Source of the DNA: an uncultured Collinsella sp.
Lineage (GTDB): Bacteria; Actinomycetota; Coriobacteriia; Coriobacteriales; Coriobacteriaceae
DNA: 64,000 bases
Direction: 5' to 3'
Assembly (NCBI GenBank): GCA_958437495.1
Contig: CAUBOH010000001.1
Location: 62,001-126,000 of the forward strand
Shown here: positions 53,711 through 62,454 of the stretch, piece by piece
Position numbering within the stretch: position 1 is the stretch's first letter
Layout: each line of letters starts with the position of its first letter
Notes under the pieces: model-generated
Database searches by the model: none
Seen by the model: only the letters and a program-made list of their open reading frames with translations
Told to the model about the DNA's origin: nothing
Made by a program: the position numbers and the translations under genes

Positions 53711-54448
53711 TTAGTCTTGCGCGTCGTTGACGGCGACTACGGTTAGCTGGGTTTCGTCGACCGTAAACGATATGTCGAGCCCGGCGTAAGCCAAGTGGTA
53801 AATGCGGTTTGGCTCGTGCTTGCTGCCCGCACGGCGCGGGTCTTGGCGTAGGACCTCGACCAGGCCGGGGAGCTTTGTGGGCGGGACCATATCCTGCAGC
53901 GTCTGCGGGAACTCGATGTCGAGCTCTTGCCACGGAGCATCCTCAATCCAGCCGCCCGTTGCATCCGGGTGGCAGTCCGCAAACGGAATGTAGGGCTTGA
54001 TATCGTAGATGGGCGTGCCGTCGCGCAGATCGGCCCCCAGCACATGGATGATGGGGCCGTCGTCGGTAAGCTCCACGCGGTCGAGCTTAACGCAGGTGAG
54101 ACCGATAGGATTAGGGCGAAACGGACTGCGTGTGGCAAATACGCCCACGCGCTCGGCTCCACCTAGGCGCGGCGGGCGTACGGTTTTCGACCACTTGGCA
54201 TTGGCGCCGGACCTGTCCTGCGTCTTAGCATCGGCGGCTATGTCCTTAGCTGTGCCGCCGGGCGTGCCGTTTTCGAAGCGCCAGAGCAGCCATAGGTGAG
54301 AGAAGGAGTCCAGACCCTCAACCGCTGCGTTGGAGGCAAATTCCGGCTCAAAAACGATGCGTCCCTGCAGATGAGGCGCCAAAAAGCTGTTGCGCGGAAT
54401 GCCGAACTTCTGCGGCAGGTCGGTATGTATGTGTGCGATAGATTCCAT
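53711..54448 (-). CDS. trmO: tRNA (t6A37-N6)-methyltransferase TrmO
   Basis: 245 residues. MESIAHIHTDLPQKFGIPRN starts the family; SPFRPNPIGLTCVKL is the SAM and dimer signature, and the second half is an RNA-binding extension. I start at the ATG at 54448, with 54457 (adding MTG) as alternative; neither has a clear ribosome site. It modifies tRNA-Thr. Divergent from the XRE-TipAS gene. Confidence 0.9.
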   Translation of the reverse strand: MESIAHIHTDLPQKFGIPRNSFLAPHLQGRIVFEPEFASNAAVEGLDSFSHLWLLWRFENGTPGGTAKDIAADAKTQDRSGANAKWSKTVRPPRLGGAERVGVFATRSPFRPNPIGLTCVKLDRVELTDDGPIIHVLGADLRDGTPIYDIKPYIPFADCHPDATGGWIEDAPWQELDIEFPQTLQDMVPPTKLPGLVEVLRQDPRRAGSKHEPNRIYHLAYAGLDISFTVDETQLTVVAVNDAQD

Positions 54449-54590
54449 GCCGGTCATTGTACGGCATGGAGGCGCGGGGCGTTGCGCGCAATTCTTCGCC
54501 GCGGTCCCCCCGTCGTGCAACCAACGGTTGCTTGGAAGGGTGCCTGCCGCCGCGTATGCTTAAGCCATCAACCAGCAGAAAGGAGCCGTT

Positions 54591-55418
54591 ATGGCCTTTG
54601 CAGAAAAGCTCATCGCTGTCCGTCGCGCCCATCACCTTACCCAAGAGCAACTCGCCGCCAAGCTCTTCGTCACACGCCAAGCCGTCAGCCGTTGGGAACG
54701 CGGCGAAGTCACACCGGGCATCGACATGATGAAGCTCATTGCCGCCGTGACCGGCGAGCCACTGTCTCATCTACTCGAAATGCCCGAGCACTATTGCCAG
54801 AGCTGCGGCATGATACTCACGCCCGACGACTGCGGCACCGATGCTAAGGGCAGTGCGACCGATCATTACTGCAAGTGGTGCTACGACCACGGCAAGTACA
54901 CCTACGACACCACCATGGAGGCAATGATTGAGGATTGTGCCCCGCGGCTGGCACAAAACACCGGCATGTCGCTCGACGAAGCCGTCTCGCTCATGGGCGC
55001 CGTCCTGCCGCAACTGGAGCGCTGGCGCACCGTGCAGGAAAACGAGGAGAGCTACGGTGCCGAGGCGCGGGCGCGCTATGGCGATGAAGCTATCGATGTG
55101 GCAAACGAAGCGCTGCTGGACATGGATCCCGAGACATGGAATGACATGAAAGAACTTGAACGCGCTATTCTGGGCCAGCTCTCGATTGCCATGGGAGACG
55201 GCGATCCAAAGAGTAACGAAGCCCGCAAACTTGTCGCAATGCACCGTCGATGGATTGGCCTTAACTGGGGACACGAGTCCCAAGACGAAGCATACCTGGG
55301 CCTCGCCCACGGCTATCTGGCCGACCAGCGCTTTGTTGACTACTACGACAAGCCCTGCGGCACCGGAGCCACGGCGTTTCTGGTCCAAGCCATCGAGTCG
55401 TCGCTGGCCCGCGCATAG
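54591..55418 (+). CDS. XRE HTH - zinc ribbon - TipAS-like fusion regulator
   Basis: 275 residues in three parts. Residues 1-65 are a Cro/CI helix-turn-helix (TQEQLAAKLFVTRQAVSRWERG). Residues about 66-110 have a CQSCGM...CKWCYDHGKYTYD zinc-ribbon module. From about residue 145 the sequence (ESYGAEARARYGDEAIDVANE, then MHRRWIGLNWGHE and FVDYYDKP) looks like TipAS, the drug-binding domain of TipA/Mta regulators. Those normally carry a MerR HTH, so the swap to XRE is notable. AGAAAGGAG precedes the ATG. It may sense a thiopeptide or other hydrophobic drug (inference). Confidence 0.85.
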   Translation: MAFAEKLIAVRRAHHLTQEQLAAKLFVTRQAVSRWERGEVTPGIDMMKLIAAVTGEPLSHLLEMPEHYCQSCGMILTPDDCGTDAKGSATDHYCKWCYDHGKYTYDTTMEAMIEDCAPRLAQNTGMSLDEAVSLMGAVLPQLERWRTVQENEESYGAEARARYGDEAIDVANEALLDMDPETWNDMKELERAILGQLSIAMGDGDPKSNEARKLVAMHRRWIGLNWGHESQDEAYLGLAHGYLADQRFVDYYDKPCGTGATAFLVQAIESSLARA

Positions 55419-55469
55419 ACCGCGGCGGCTTTGGGTATTTCAATCAAAACCGCAACCGATTGGAGACCT

Positions 55470-55715
55470 ATGGCTACTAATCATGAACTCGCGCTATTCG
55501 TTATGACCGGCTGCCCGTATTGCATAAAGGTCAAGCGCTTTCTGGCCGATAACGGCGTGACCATTCCCGAGCGCAATATCTCGACCGATACCGAAGCCGA
55601 GCAGACACTCATCGCCGTCGGCGGAAAACGCCAGGTTCCCTGCCTGTTCATTGACGGCAAACCACTCTACGAATCGAACGACATCATCGCATGGGTACAG
55701 GAGCATCTGCTCTAG
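55470..55715 (+). CDS. glutaredoxin-like protein
   Basis: 81 residues. The redox motif is TGCPYCIKVKRFL, followed by the VPCLFIDG segment with the cis-proline and the YESNDIIAWV C-terminal helix. NrdH/glutaredoxin type, acting on disulfides. Start at 55470 with GGAGACCT before it. It may be cotranscribed with the XRE-TipAS gene 51 bases upstream. Confidence 0.92.
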   Translation: MATNHELALFVMTGCPYCIKVKRFLADNGVTIPERNISTDTEAEQTLIAVGGKRQVPCLFIDGKPLYESNDIIAWVQEHLL

Positions 55716-55802
55716 CACTCATTGGGGACGTACTTAAATGAGTAGTTTCACTCATTGGGGACGTACTTAAATGCGTAGTCGTTAAAGAACGTCCCCAATG
55801 AC
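55716..55802. repeat. REP-like family 4: two direct copies plus an inverted copy
   Basis: A 31-base unit beginning CACTCATTGGGGACGTACTT occurs at 55716-55746 and 55749-55779 with one mismatch; AACGTCCCCAATGAC at 55788-55802 is the inverted core. The cluster fills the gap between the convergent glutaredoxin and dus genes. Confidence 0.75.
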
Positions 55803-55805
55803 TAA

Positions 55806-56765
55806 CTAGCCGTGGAAGCGGGCTATGGGTGCAAGCGGCTGCTCGCGGAAAACGCGGTCGACGGCGGCGCGGTATTCGTCGACCTTTTTGGTCTTGCGCA
55901 CGAGCTTGTGGACGGTGGCAGGATCGGCAAAGGCGCACTTGGCGTAGAACCACCACTCCTTCATGCGAAAGACCGCGTTGCCACCAATCTCTTCTGCATA
56001 GGCCGCAAACAGCGTGTCGTGGAAACGCTGCAGCTCAGCAGCCGTTGCAGCAGGGCCGCCGTTGACCATACGAGCCAGAGCGGGGTTCGCAAGCAGGCCG
56101 CGTCCCAGCATTACATGGCGCGTGCCGGGATAGGCCTCCACCAACGCGTCCATATCCTCAAGATCAAAAATGTCGCCGTTATAGGCGACCGGGAACGGCG
56201 CACGCTCCAGCGTCTCGCCATAGAACTCCTTGCGCGGCGATCCTGTATAGCGGTCCTTTTGCACGCGCGGGTGCACAATCAGCTCTGCCAGCGGCATGCG
56301 GCAATACAGATCGAGCACGCGCTCGTATTCGTCGTCGTTCTCCAGTCCCAGCCTGGTCTTTACCGATACCGGCAACGGCGACCGCTCGCACACATCGCTC
56401 AAGAACACCTCGAGCTCGTCGAGATTGCGCAAGAAACCCGAGCCCTTGCCCTTGGCGACAACCGTTCCCGAAGGGCAACCCAAGTTGAGGTTGACCTCGC
56501 GATAGCCCATGTCGGCGAGCACCTGTGCCGCCCACACAAACTCGTCCGCGTTCTTGGACATCAGCTGAGGCACCACGTTGAGCCCCTGGTTATTGGCAGG
56601 ATCGATCTCCTTAAACGCCTTGCCGCCAAAGCGGTTTCCCACCCGCGGCGGCGGCAAAAACGGCGTGTAATAACAATCGAGCGCACCGAAGCACTCCGCA
56701 TGCACGCGACGGAACACATGCCCGGTAATTCCCTCCATAGGGGCCAACGATAGAATCATCAACAT
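55806..56765 (-). CDS. dus: tRNA-dihydrouridine synthase
   Basis: 319 residues, FMN TIM barrel plus helical tail. LAPMEGITGHVFRR start, NLNLGCPSGTVVAKGKGSGF with the catalytic cysteine, and VSVKTRLG and VAYNGDI are family marks. It reduces uridine in tRNA. Start at 56765 with GAGAG just upstream; an ATG 6 bases later is possible. Which position (DusB- or DusC-like) is open. Confidence 0.93.
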   Translation of the reverse strand: MLMILSLAPMEGITGHVFRRVHAECFGALDCYYTPFLPPPRVGNRFGGKAFKEIDPANNQGLNVVPQLMSKNADEFVWAAQVLADMGYREVNLNLGCPSGTVVAKGKGSGFLRNLDELEVFLSDVCERSPLPVSVKTRLGLENDDEYERVLDLYCRMPLAELIVHPRVQKDRYTGSPRKEFYGETLERAPFPVAYNGDIFDLEDMDALVEAYPGTRHVMLGRGLLANPALARMVNGGPAATAAELQRFHDTLFAAYAEEIGGNAVFRMKEWWFYAKCAFADPATVHKLVRKTKKVDEYRAAVDRVFREQPLAPIARFHG

Positions 56766-56779
56766 CTACTCTCAAATCA

Positions 56780-56810
56780 ATGCGGCAAAGGGGCCGTCCC
56801 TTTGTCACAT
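56780..56810. repeat. REP-like family 2, copy C
   Basis: ATGCGGCAAAGGGG-CCG-TCCCTTTGTCACAT, an imperfect version of the palindrome at 32528, in the gap before the hypothetical membrane-protein gene. Confidence 0.65.
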
Positions 56811-57032
56811 GCATTATGCCTTGTCCTTGAGGCGGCCCACAAGGCGGAGGCGGTTGCTTGACGCCAACCAGCCCTCCAACCATCCCTGTGCAACGAAGGT
56901 GAATGGCGCCCACGATCAAACGATCACCAGCAATGCGTTGTTGACCACTACGTTTGAACAACAGACATCCTCCACTCATCTATACTCAAGAGCGTGTGCG
57001 CATCGCCCAAAAACGATGAGAGTCGAGGCCCC

Positions 57033-58166
57033 ATGCAGCAGCTCACCGAACAAGAAAAGAAACGCATCCAGCGGTACTGTACGTACCCCAAGATCGCAGC
57101 GACCGCACTCGTCATGTCGTTCGTAGCATGTCTGCTCATGCTGCCGCTCCAAATGATCAACGATATCGCGTTCCACCAAAAGGAATTCCAACCCGCGGGC
57201 ATATATACCGCCATCGCACTCACCGTAATCGAACTCGTCGTCTTTTGCTATTGCGCTCTTGCGCCGCGCTTTGGAATGCAGGGCAAACAGTGGAAGGAGC
57301 TGCAGAGCAGGCTTGCGGTAGCCCAAACCAACAAAGACCGCTCCGCGGAGGTCGCCGGCGTGCTCGCCACGCAAGCTGCCAGCCGCCTGCTCAAGAACAG
57401 TGATAACGATCTCGCGCGCAACCTAGGCGGCGCCGCGGAGGTCGCCGGCGCCGTAGGGGCAGTTGCCACCGCGGCAGACGTGCTAGCCGAGACCTCGAGC
57501 AATGCCGAGGCCATGGCAAACGCATACGGCGTGACGATTCCAAGCGTCAAGAAGCAGGTCATAGCTCTCGCAGTGGTGCCCGCCATTGTGCTGCTTGGCG
57601 TCTACATCCCGCAGTTTGTCCAGGGAAATAACGAGCTTCAGGCGAGAAAGGCTGCAGTCGCCGAGCAGCTCGCCATCGCGCAAGATGCCCTGGAGCCCGT
57701 GTGTGAACGCGTCGCGGCAGACGACCCATACGAGTCGTATCACGACTACGGCTACCGCATTATCGGCTATCTGCGCGACAATGACCTTGGCGCTCAAGCA
57801 GCCTATGTCTACCTTTCTTTTGATGCAGACGGCATGCTCACGGACGTCGATTACACCAGCCAGGTCAACCCCGAGGAAAGCCTTGCAGACAACCTCGCTC
57901 GCGCCGAGCAGGACATCGCGACGCTCTGCGCCCCGCTCAACGGGTTGGACATTTCCGTTGCCACACCGGGCCTCCTCACGCCATGCAGCCTGTCGGATGA
58001 TTTTAAACAGACATTTTTAGCCGGATCCCTATATAAAGAAATCAGCATCAAGACGGAGGACGAATCTATCAAGTCGTACTACACCTTTGACACCGAAGCC
58101 GCAGAAGATTTCGACGAATACACCCATCCGGAAATTAGGCTCATGCTCTCTGCAAAAAAGAACTAA
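57033..58166 (+). CDS. two-span membrane protein of unknown function
   Basis: 377 residues. Two hydrophobic helices near the N-terminus (about 20-45 and 55-80), a cytosolic Ala-rich stretch with helical heptad character (about 90-170), a third helix (about 185-205), then a globular domain of about 170 residues with no recognised motif. The ATG at 57033 has GAGGCCCC before it; the in-frame 56994 start is less good. It is alone, between dus and a repeat-rich gap. I do not recognise it. Confidence 0.8.
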   Translation: MQQLTEQEKKRIQRYCTYPKIAATALVMSFVACLLMLPLQMINDIAFHQKEFQPAGIYTAIALTVIELVVFCYCALAPRFGMQGKQWKELQSRLAVAQTNKDRSAEVAGVLATQAASRLLKNSDNDLARNLGGAAEVAGAVGAVATAADVLAETSSNAEAMANAYGVTIPSVKKQVIALAVVPAIVLLGVYIPQFVQGNNELQARKAAVAEQLAIAQDALEPVCERVAADDPYESYHDYGYRIIGYLRDNDLGAQAAYVYLSFDADGMLTDVDYTSQVNPEESLADNLARAEQDIATLCAPLNGLDISVATPGLLTPCSLSDDFKQTFLAGSLYKEISIKTEDESIKSYYTFDTEAAEDFDEYTHPEIRLMLSAKKN

Positions 58167-58209
58167 AGGCTTACGCTCTAATTGCCGCTCGCGAACATCG
58201 TCTATATCT

Positions 58210-58392
58210 CGAGGTCTAATACTTTTCCCGAGAAGTGAACGACTGTTTTTGGACCCCCGAAGCATTGGCATTTTTAGGCATCAAAACCGCAGGATTCGAC
58301 TGCAAAACCGTAGGAAATTGCTCGCCAAAAGTGTCGATGCTTCGGGGGTCCATTTTCACTCGTTCACTTCTCGGGAAAAGTATTAGGCCTCG
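58210..58392. mobile_element. 183-bp inverted-repeat element (MITE-like)
   Basis: Terminal arms 58210-58242 and 58360-58392 match as inverted repeats at 32 of 33 positions (core CTAATACTTTTCCCGAGAAG). A second perfect pair, GGACCCCCGAAGCAT (58251-58265) and its complement (58337-58351), lies inside. The unique centre of about 70 bases holds two AAAACCG(C/T)AGGA direct repeats. There is no room for a transposase. It could be a non-autonomous transposon or a large RNA hairpin. Confidence 0.65.
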
Positions 58393-58407
58393 ATTTACAA
58401 GCCACTC

Positions 58408-58440
58408 AATGTGACAAAGGGGCTGCTCCTTTGTCACATT
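58408..58440. repeat. REP-like family 2, copy D
   Basis: AATGTGACAAAGGGG-CTG-CTCCTTTGTCACATT, an almost perfect palindrome just after the inverted-repeat element, upstream of the 3' end of the MFS gene. The rest of the gap 58167-58525 shows no gene. Confidence 0.7.
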
Positions 58441-58525
58441 CGATGAAAAAAGGGCACCGACGTTAGTCGATACCCTAAAGCGGCTGCAGGTTAAGCCCTA
58501 CAGCGTATGTCTAAGACGAATCGAA

Positions 58526-59791
58526 CTATTCGTCCCAGGAGAGGTTCTTACCAGTCTTTTTTGCCAGCAGCAAGAACAGGCCGATAATAACGTTGCATGC
58601 GATGCAGAAGATGAAGACGCCCTGGAAGGAGCCGACAAGCTCATAGACCTTCATCATAACGGGCATGCCAAAGGCGCCGACGATATAGCCCACGGAGCAG
58701 ATCAGCGCGAAGATGCGACCGAAATCGCGGGAGCCAAAGACATCCATAACCAAAACGGTCAGGGCAGTGCCAGCGATAACGTACATTACGTCGTTCACGC
58801 CTGCTGCGAGGATGCTGAGCGTCGAGTTGCCGCTGCTCATCATGAGCATGACAAAGGAGAGGATGGAGACAGCGAGCCAGCCCAGAATGGCCTTCGTGCT
58901 GCCGAACTTATCACAAGTGGTGCCGACGATCGGATTGAGGAACAGATCGAAGAGTGATGCAGCGGATACCATGAAGCCGCCCACCATGGGGCTAAAACCA
59001 ACCTCGGAAGCATACGTCGGGAAGAGCTGGTTCATGCAGCAAGTGAGCTGAACGAGGCAGAGGAAGCCGATGCAGAAGAAGAAGGCAGGCGACTTAATGG
59101 CGCGCGCATAGTTAACGCCACGCGTGCTATCCTCGGTCGTCTCCTCGGTCTCGGCGACCGTCTCGCCCTCGACGTAGCCATAGGGCAGCATGCCCTTGTC
59201 CTGAGGCTTATAGCGGATAATCAGGACGGAAGCGGGGAGAATGAGCACGGCGGAGACGCCAGCGAGCACCAGATAACCAGTCCTCCAGCCAGCGGCCTCG
59301 ATGACAGAGGTGATGATGGGGCTCATGATGAGCATGTAAATCGAGTTCACTGCCCAAGCGAGACCAATTGCCAGGCCACCAGATTTTTTGAACCACTGGT
59401 CAATAACGTCGGACATGGCGACGCCGGTGGTGAAGGCGAAGCAAATGCCAATCAGGGCGCCAGCGGCGATGAACATCCAAACTTCGGTGTAGAAAGCCAT
59501 GCCTGCGCCGGCGGCGAGCAGAATAAGCTCGACGACGGGGAGCCAAACCTTGCCAACAACCTTGGGGATGAGTTTTCCGACAAACGGAAGCGCCGCCGCA
59601 AGACCGATGAGCGTCGCGGTGAAGTAATACGAGAAGATTGAATAGTCAAACCCGAACTCCTCGCACACGGGCGCGACGAAGGAGCCGGCGATTACGCTAT
59701 AGGATCCGGTCGTACCAGCAGACATGAGGCCAAGCGCGATTACGAGAACCCATGCGTAGACCTTGCTGCTCTTTAACTTTGCATTTTCCAT
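58526..59791 (-). CDS. MFS transporter in the agmatine cluster
   Basis: 421 residues, twelve membrane segments, of the oxalate/formate-antiporter-like MFS branch. CCMNQLFPTYASEVGFSPMVGG and FGSRDFGRIFALICSVGYIVGAF are nearly shared with the gene at 63171. The ATG at 59791 has AGGAG 8 bases upstream. It starts 11 bases after the carbamoyltransferase stop, so it is in that operon. In known AgDI clusters an APC-type agmatine/putrescine antiporter takes this place; here an MFS carrier may do so (inference). Confidence 0.9.
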   Translation of the reverse strand: MENAKLKSSKVYAWVLVIALGLMSAGTTGSYSVIAGSFVAPVCEEFGFDYSIFSYYFTATLIGLAAALPFVGKLIPKVVGKVWLPVVELILLAAGAGMAFYTEVWMFIAAGALIGICFAFTTGVAMSDVIDQWFKKSGGLAIGLAWAVNSIYMLIMSPIITSVIEAAGWRTGYLVLAGVSAVLILPASVLIIRYKPQDKGMLPYGYVEGETVAETEETTEDSTRGVNYARAIKSPAFFFCIGFLCLVQLTCCMNQLFPTYASEVGFSPMVGGFMVSAASLFDLFLNPIVGTTCDKFGSTKAILGWLAVSILSFVMLMMSSGNSTLSILAAGVNDVMYVIAGTALTVLVMDVFGSRDFGRIFALICSVGYIVGAFGMPVMMKVYELVGSFQGVFIFCIACNVIIGLFLLLAKKTGKNLSWDE

Positions 59792-59802
59792 TGATACAAC
59801 TC

Positions 59803-60867
59803 CTAGAGACCTAGAAGGGCACACATAACGGCCTTGATGGTGTGCTGACGGTTCTCTGCCTCACGGAAGATGACCGAAGCGTTGGCCTCAAAGCACTCGT
59901 CGGCAATCTCGAAACCCTCGGTGATGATCTCGCGATGGAGGTCGTTCTTGCACTGGTCGAGGAGCATCTTGCCAACACGGTGATCTGCGTTGTGGACAGA
60001 AGGAAGCTCATGCATGCAGAAGATGTCGGGATTGTTGGTGCGCTTGCACAACTCGCTGGTGACGCGATAGGGGTACAGAGACTCGGCATCGCCCAGCCAG
60101 GAGTTGTAGTCGTCGGGATCCAGAACCTCTTCGCCGCACTCGGGGTTGATGTAGCGCCACTCCTCGGTAACGATAACGTCAACGCCATCCAAGGCATCGA
60201 GGTCAGAGGTGATGGTAAAGGTCCTATTGGGAGCGTACTTGGCGTAGCAGGCCTCCACCTCTTCGACCATTTCCTTGCACATCTGATGACGGAGGTCGTC
60301 GGGACCGATGGCGAGGAAGTCCATGTCGAGCATAGCGCACAGACGACCATACCACACCGGGGCGCCGGCGCAGTTGCCAACGAAAGCCATCTTCTTGCCG
60401 CGGCTCGTACGCAGACCGCCCCATTGCTCTTCCATCGTAAGAGCGTCAGCGAGCATCTGAGTCGGGTGATCGCCGAGAGTAAGGGCATTGATGACCGGGA
60501 TGTCAACCAGGTCGGCGACGTCATAGAGGAACTGCTCGTCCTTCTGTGCGCGGTAGACGATGAGATCATACATGCCGTTAAAGACGCGCATGGCATCCTT
60601 GACGGTCTCGCAGTCACCCATGTGGGAGTTGGTCAGATAAGTGAAGCCCATGCCCAAATCGTTGCAGGAGGTCTCGAATGCGCAACGAGTACGGGTCGAG
60701 CCCCACTCAAAGTTGGCGAGGACGTTTTTGCCGGGGAAGTAGCGCTGGTCGACACCAGACTTCTTCTGAGCCTTAAGGTTCCAGGCAAGATCGATGAGAT
60801 AGCGGAAATCCTCGGAGGAGAGATCATGGATGTTGATGTAGTCGCGACCGCGGAGGCTGTTGTTCAT
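59803..60867 (-). CDS. carbamoyltransferase, probable putrescine type
   Basis: 354 residues of the aspartate/ornithine carbamoyltransferase fold. The carbamoyl-phosphate loop GSTRTRC and the GDHPTQMLAD motif are intact, but the second-substrate motif HCLP reads MHELPS, with Glu replacing the catalytic-site Cys. Next to agmatine deiminase, putrescine is the likely substrate (phosphorolysis of N-carbamoylputrescine giving carbamoyl phosphate). A carbamate kinase is not in the window. AAGGAAAATAGGC precedes the ATG at 60867. Operon: agmatine deiminase, this gene, MFS. Confidence 0.85.
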   Translation of the reverse strand: MNNSLRGRDYINIHDLSSEDFRYLIDLAWNLKAQKKSGVDQRYFPGKNVLANFEWGSTRTRCAFETSCNDLGMGFTYLTNSHMGDCETVKDAMRVFNGMYDLIVYRAQKDEQFLYDVADLVDIPVINALTLGDHPTQMLADALTMEEQWGGLRTSRGKKMAFVGNCAGAPVWYGRLCAMLDMDFLAIGPDDLRHQMCKEMVEEVEACYAKYAPNRTFTITSDLDALDGVDVIVTEEWRYINPECGEEVLDPDDYNSWLGDAESLYPYRVTSELCKRTNNPDIFCMHELPSVHNADHRVGKMLLDQCKNDLHREIITEGFEIADECFEANASVIFREAENRQHTIKAVMCALLGL

Positions 60868-60913
60868 GCCTATTTTCCTTTCGAATTATTATCAAAATTA
60901 TTGCTAAATGTGT

Positions 60914-60943
60914 CCCCGAAGGAAACACGGATATCCCTCGGGG
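60914..60943 (-). promoter_or_regulatory. hairpin between aguA and the carbamoyltransferase gene
   Basis: CCCCGA (60914-60919) and TCGGGG (60938-60943) form a short stem in the 124-base intercistronic gap. There is no T tract, so it more likely shapes mRNA processing than ends transcription. Confidence 0.35.
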
Positions 60944-60991
60944 AGCGGTACATGTGGCGCCTAAGCCAAAGAGCGCAGGCTCTAAGGCTCA

Positions 60992-62230
60992 CTAACGACT
61001 GGCCGCCACGTCCTTAGTCCAGCAGTGCACGCCGCCGCCGGACAGGTTAAGCGCGAGGGAATCAATCATGATGACCTTGCGATCGGGGAAGCAGCTCTCA
61101 AGAACCGCCTTGGCCTGCTCGTCCTTCTCTTTCACGACCTCGCTCATGCCCTCGTGGTAATAACGCTGGCCAAGAACGACGCCGTTGCAGATCAGGAAGT
61201 TGCAGTAGCTCGCTGCAGCGTAGAAGTGGACGGGGCCCTCGGGCCAGGGGGTGCCATCCATAAACTTGCCGCCCATTTCGTCGATGAAGCCTTTATAGAG
61301 CTCGTAATCCTCATCGCCAGGGGCGATAACGACTTCAATCGGCTCGGCGGTGGGCATACGAACGATCTCGAAGGGCTTGCCCTCCCAGTCCGTTTCGTTG
61401 CTCAGGATCTCGTAGGCCGCCTCAATGCGGCGACGAGACTCTGCGCCAGCCTTGCTCGAGGCTGCCTCTTCATCGGACACCTCGGCCAGAAGAATCTTGT
61501 TCGGAGTGATAAAGCGACACATCTCATCAATGTGAGCTGCAAAGCTCATGCCAAAGACGGGGGTTCCGTCTTCCTTCTCGTCGAGGATGCCCAGTCGATA
61601 ATCGTCGTCCTCAAGCATGGGCTGAGGAAGCCAGATAACCTTGTTGAGGTTGTAGATGCGCTTATACTCGGCCTCTACCTCATCTTTCGTGAACTCGGGA
61701 TTGCGCTTACGGCATTCCGTGTCCTCGATGGCGATCAGGGTGCCGTGACCGTCAAACTCGCGGTCGCCGCCCTCCGAAACCATTTCGGAATTGACGATAT
61801 CGAAGCAACCGAGCGCAACCGCCATGTGAACGGCTGCCTTACGTGCGGACTGACACTCCGGGGAGTTCTTGTCCCACACGCCGTAATAGGTCCAAGCGGG
61901 GTTGACCATATAAGAATGGCCTTTGTCGTCGACCATGATGCTGGGGCCGTTGTCGCGGACATAGAAGTTGGAGTCTTCGAACTGCGTGATCTCGATGCGA
62001 TCGAGATCAACCCCCTCCTCCTTCAGGCGTGAGCAAGCCTCCTCATAGGAGCCGGGGGTGCCGCAATTGAGGTTGACCGTAACGTCGCCATACTCGAGCA
62101 GAGCCTTGATCACGTCAACGCAGGGCTGGCGGTTATCGTAGCCCTCTGCACGGATGTAATCGGGAAGCCATGTCACATAGACGTTGGAGCGCTTCTCGAA
62201 CTCGCCCGGCATACGATAGTTCTCGTACAT
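60992..62230 (-). CDS. aguA: agmatine deiminase
   Basis: Converts agmatine to N-carbamoylputrescine and ammonia. 412 residues of the pentein fold: DSNFYVRDNGPS near residue 85, the SEGGDREFDGHGT block, AAHIDEM, and the catalytic cysteine in SGGGVHCWT near the C-terminus. The ATG at 62230 has GAAGGA 6 bases upstream; a start at 62278 would lie in the operator region. It is the first gene of the cluster, divergent from a TetR regulator. Confidence 0.93.
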   Translation of the reverse strand: MYENYRMPGEFEKRSNVYVTWLPDYIRAEGYDNRQPCVDVIKALLEYGDVTVNLNCGTPGSYEEACSRLKEEGVDLDRIEITQFEDSNFYVRDNGPSIMVDDKGHSYMVNPAWTYYGVWDKNSPECQSARKAAVHMAVALGCFDIVNSEMVSEGGDREFDGHGTLIAIEDTECRKRNPEFTKDEVEAEYKRIYNLNKVIWLPQPMLEDDDYRLGILDEKEDGTPVFGMSFAAHIDEMCRFITPNKILLAEVSDEEAASSKAGAESRRRIEAAYEILSNETDWEGKPFEIVRMPTAEPIEVVIAPGDEDYELYKGFIDEMGGKFMDGTPWPEGPVHFYAAASYCNFLICNGVVLGQRYYHEGMSEVVKEKDEQAKAVLESCFPDRKVIMIDSLALNLSGGGVHCWTKDVAASR

Positions 62231-62312
62231 GGTTGGTCCTTCCGTCGGGTTTCCCGCGATGCTGTCCGGCCGCGACAATAGCGGGGTTTCACCTGCTATA
62301 GTACTACTATAC

Positions 62313-62380
62313 CTACCGTTCGGTAGATTGTTTTGAATAATTGCCGTTCGTCTACTGATACATACCGTTCACCGTATATA
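62313..62380. promoter_or_regulatory. candidate TetR operators between aguA and tetR
   Basis: CTACCG-TT-CGGTAG (62313-62326) is a perfect palindrome. A second, imperfect one (ATACCGTTCACCGTAT) lies near 62362-62377, and GCCGTTCG near 62343 is a third related half. The gap is AT-rich and holds TACTATACC and CGTATATAG, possible -10 elements for both directions. Confidence 0.55.
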
Positions 62381-62454
62381 GTGGTCATGTTTGGACACGA
62401 ATTGATGTTCCGTTGCCATCCTTAATAATGTTGGTAGTACGGAAGTGATTTGCA

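Noticed and set aside
55716..55802. Short CRISPR-like array
   Set aside because: Only two direct copies separated by 2 bases, no spacers, and no cas genes nearby; fits a REP-like cluster.
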